From: DATLYB01 sp964502525
Lineage (GTDB): Bacteria > Bacteroidota > Bacteroidia > Chitinophagales > CAIOSU01
Reading direction: 5' to 3'
Length of the DNA: 6,633 nt
NCBI GenBank assembly: GCA_964502525.1
Contig: CAZCXH010000214.1
Location: forward strand, 1 to 6,633
In this document: one piece after another, positions 5,656 through 6,633 of the stretch
How the letters are laid out: every line of letters begins with the position of its first letter
Position numbering within the stretch: position 1 is the stretch's first letter
Made by a program: the position numbers and the translations under genes
Notes under the pieces: generated by a model
What the model was told of the DNA's origin: nothing
Database searches by the model: none
The model's input: the letters and a program-made list of their open reading frames with translations, nothing else

Positions 5656-6633
5656 TTAATGTTTAACCACTTTCATCACGCGGCTGCCTTTGTCGTTCTG
5701 TATTTTAAGGAAGTATATCCCCTGGCTCAGGGAAGTTAAATCCAGTGTTACTCCCTGTACGGTTTCAAGGGATTGCTGCCATAGCTGCTTTCCAAAAGTG
5801 TCAAATAATTTCAGTTGGAGGGATTCCATCCCGAGTACTCGGGATGGAATCCCTTTCAGCGTAATTGTGCCGCTTGTCGGATTTGGATAGAGCGTAATAC
5901 TCTCCAACGCAACATCATGAATACCTGTAAACGTAGTCGCCACCACATTCACATGAATCATCGCGCTGCTTGCATCCTCAGCTTTGAGTAAAAAGTATGG
6001 ATTGCAGTACGTATCACTGCATCCTGCCGAATCGGTGATGGTGAGGCAGATGGTGTAAAAACCCGCTGCGGTATAAGTGTGCGAAGGATAAGCCGCTGTA
6101 TCATTTGCGCTGCCATCGCCCCAGTTCCATGAATAATACAGCGGAGCAATTCCCGAGGCGGTATTCACGACAAAATACGAGTGCGGCACGGTGTCGGGAT
6201 AGAGGTAAAACAACGCAGAGCAATTCTGTATCGTGTCAACCACCGTTACCTGTTTTGAAACCGTGTCCGCGCAGCCCTGCTCGCTGGCGATTAATTCAAC
6301 TAATCCTATGCCTGCGGCAGTCCATTTCACCTCTATACCGTTGGTGCCCTGACCAGCCACAATGATTCCGTTGCCGACACTCCAGTCATACGCATAATTA
6401 CTGTTGGCATTCACGCTGTAGATGTAGTGCTGTCCGAGGTCTGCGGTATTCAAGCCGAGTATCGCTCCGGCAAATACCGAGTATCCGTCAGCAACGGTAA
6501 CAGATGCGGAGGCAGTGCATCCTTGAGAATCAGTCACCGTGACATCATACGTTCCTGCTGCAAACCCCGAAGGGAAGGGTGTGGTCTGTCCTGTGCTCCA
6601 TTGAAAGTTATAAGGAGGTATTCCTCCCGTAGC
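5656..6633 (-). CDS. C-terminal part of a large secreted SprB-repeat/PKD protein with T9SS sorting domain
   Basis: The frame is open from the window edge to TAA at 5656-5658: 325 residues, N-terminus missing. The first 47 or so are a SprB repeat (ATGGIPPYNFQWSTG, then AAGTYDVTVTDSQGC), as in gliding adhesins and large surface proteins. An Ig-like segment follows (about 50-135). Next is a PKD domain (about 150-215) with SWNWGDGSAND and TYTAAGFYTICLTITDSAGC. The last 77 or so residues are a T9SS type A sorting domain: ITLYPNPTSG (246-255), LKLFDTFGKQLW (274-285), L-S-Q-G-I-Y-F-L-K-I (302-311), ending VMKVVKH. It is thus exported and probably surface-exposed or released. A GTG at 6537 is inside the SprB repeat and is not the true start. 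The sorting domain contains an extra 12-codon palindrome (residues 260-272). Any enzymatic or adhesive domain must lie upstream. Confidence 0.94.
   Translation of the reverse strand, partial: ATGGIPPYNFQWSTGQTTPFPSGFAAGTYDVTVTDSQGCTASASVTVADGYSVFAGAILGLNTADLGQHYIYSVNANSNYAYDWSVGNGIIVAGQGTNGIEVKWTAAGIGLVELIASEQGCADTVSKQVTVVDTIQNCSALFYLYPDTVPHSYFVVNTASGIAPLYYSWNWGDGSANDTAAYPSHTYTAAGFYTICLTITDSAGCSDTYCNPYFLLKAEDASSAMIHVNVVATTFTGIHDVALESITLYPNPTSGTITLKGIPSRVLGMESLQLKLFDTFGKQLWQQSLETVQGVTLDLTSLSQGIYFLKIQNDKGSRVMKVVKH
5819..5854. repeat. Perfect 36-bp palindrome inside the T9SS sorting-domain coding sequence
   Basis: The left half AGGGATTCCATCCCGAGT is followed directly by its exact reverse complement, centred on AGTACT. 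The 36 bases equal 12 codons and keep the host frame; read on the minus strand they add KGIPSRVLGMESL between the ITLKG strand and the LQLKLFDTFGK strand of the sorting domain. A palindrome this long is far beyond chance and suggests an inserted palindromic repeat element. Confidence 0.9.

Noticed and set aside
6535..6537. GTG at 6537 as the start of the right-hand T9SS protein.
   Set aside because: The frame continues to the window edge and the residues before it complete a SprB repeat, so this is an internal valine.

Overview
The window comes from a member of the Bacteroidota, most likely a chromosomal segment. Two minus-strand genes end in type IX secretion (T9SS) type A sorting domains, and one of them carries a SprB-type repeat. 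Start codons lack Shine-Dalgarno sequences, and several upstream sites match the Bacteroidota -7 box TAnnTTTG. These assignments rest on reading the sequence; no database search was run.

Layout: almost everything lies on the minus strand. Read in its direction of transcription from the right edge, the window holds the C-terminal 325 residues of a large secreted SprB/PKD protein (5656-6633), a plus-strand two-gene island (4806-5544), a small secreted T9SS cargo protein of unknown function (3718-4611) and dihydrolipoyl dehydrogenase (2225-3628). Then follow a DUF433 antitoxin-like gene (1974-2210), its DUF5615 PIN-like toxin partner broken by a one-base frameshift (1613-1973), a TraB/GumN protein (724-1608) and an RmlD-like sugar-nucleotide reductase cut by the left edge (1-727). 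The five genes from 3628 to 1 are separated by 14, 0, 4 and -4 bases, so they look like one transcription unit with a toxin-antitoxin pair lodged in the middle.

The plus-strand island is a nucleotidyltransferase of the AbiEii/MNT type with a 70-residue partner that overlaps its GTG start by 23 bases. It is flanked by two imperfect copies, in the same orientation, of a roughly 55-bp sequence, and the right copy supplies the end of the nucleotidyltransferase reading frame.

Other structure the genes do not explain: a perfect 36-bp palindrome sits inside the coding sequence of the right-hand T9SS protein and adds about 12 codons to its sorting domain. The 89-bp gap upstream of lpdA carries three TTAGANN heptamers and a matching 12-bp inverted repeat. 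A 14-bp sequence containing a -7 box recurs upstream of two minus-strand genes. No RNA genes, CRISPR arrays, transposases or clear intrinsic terminators were seen.
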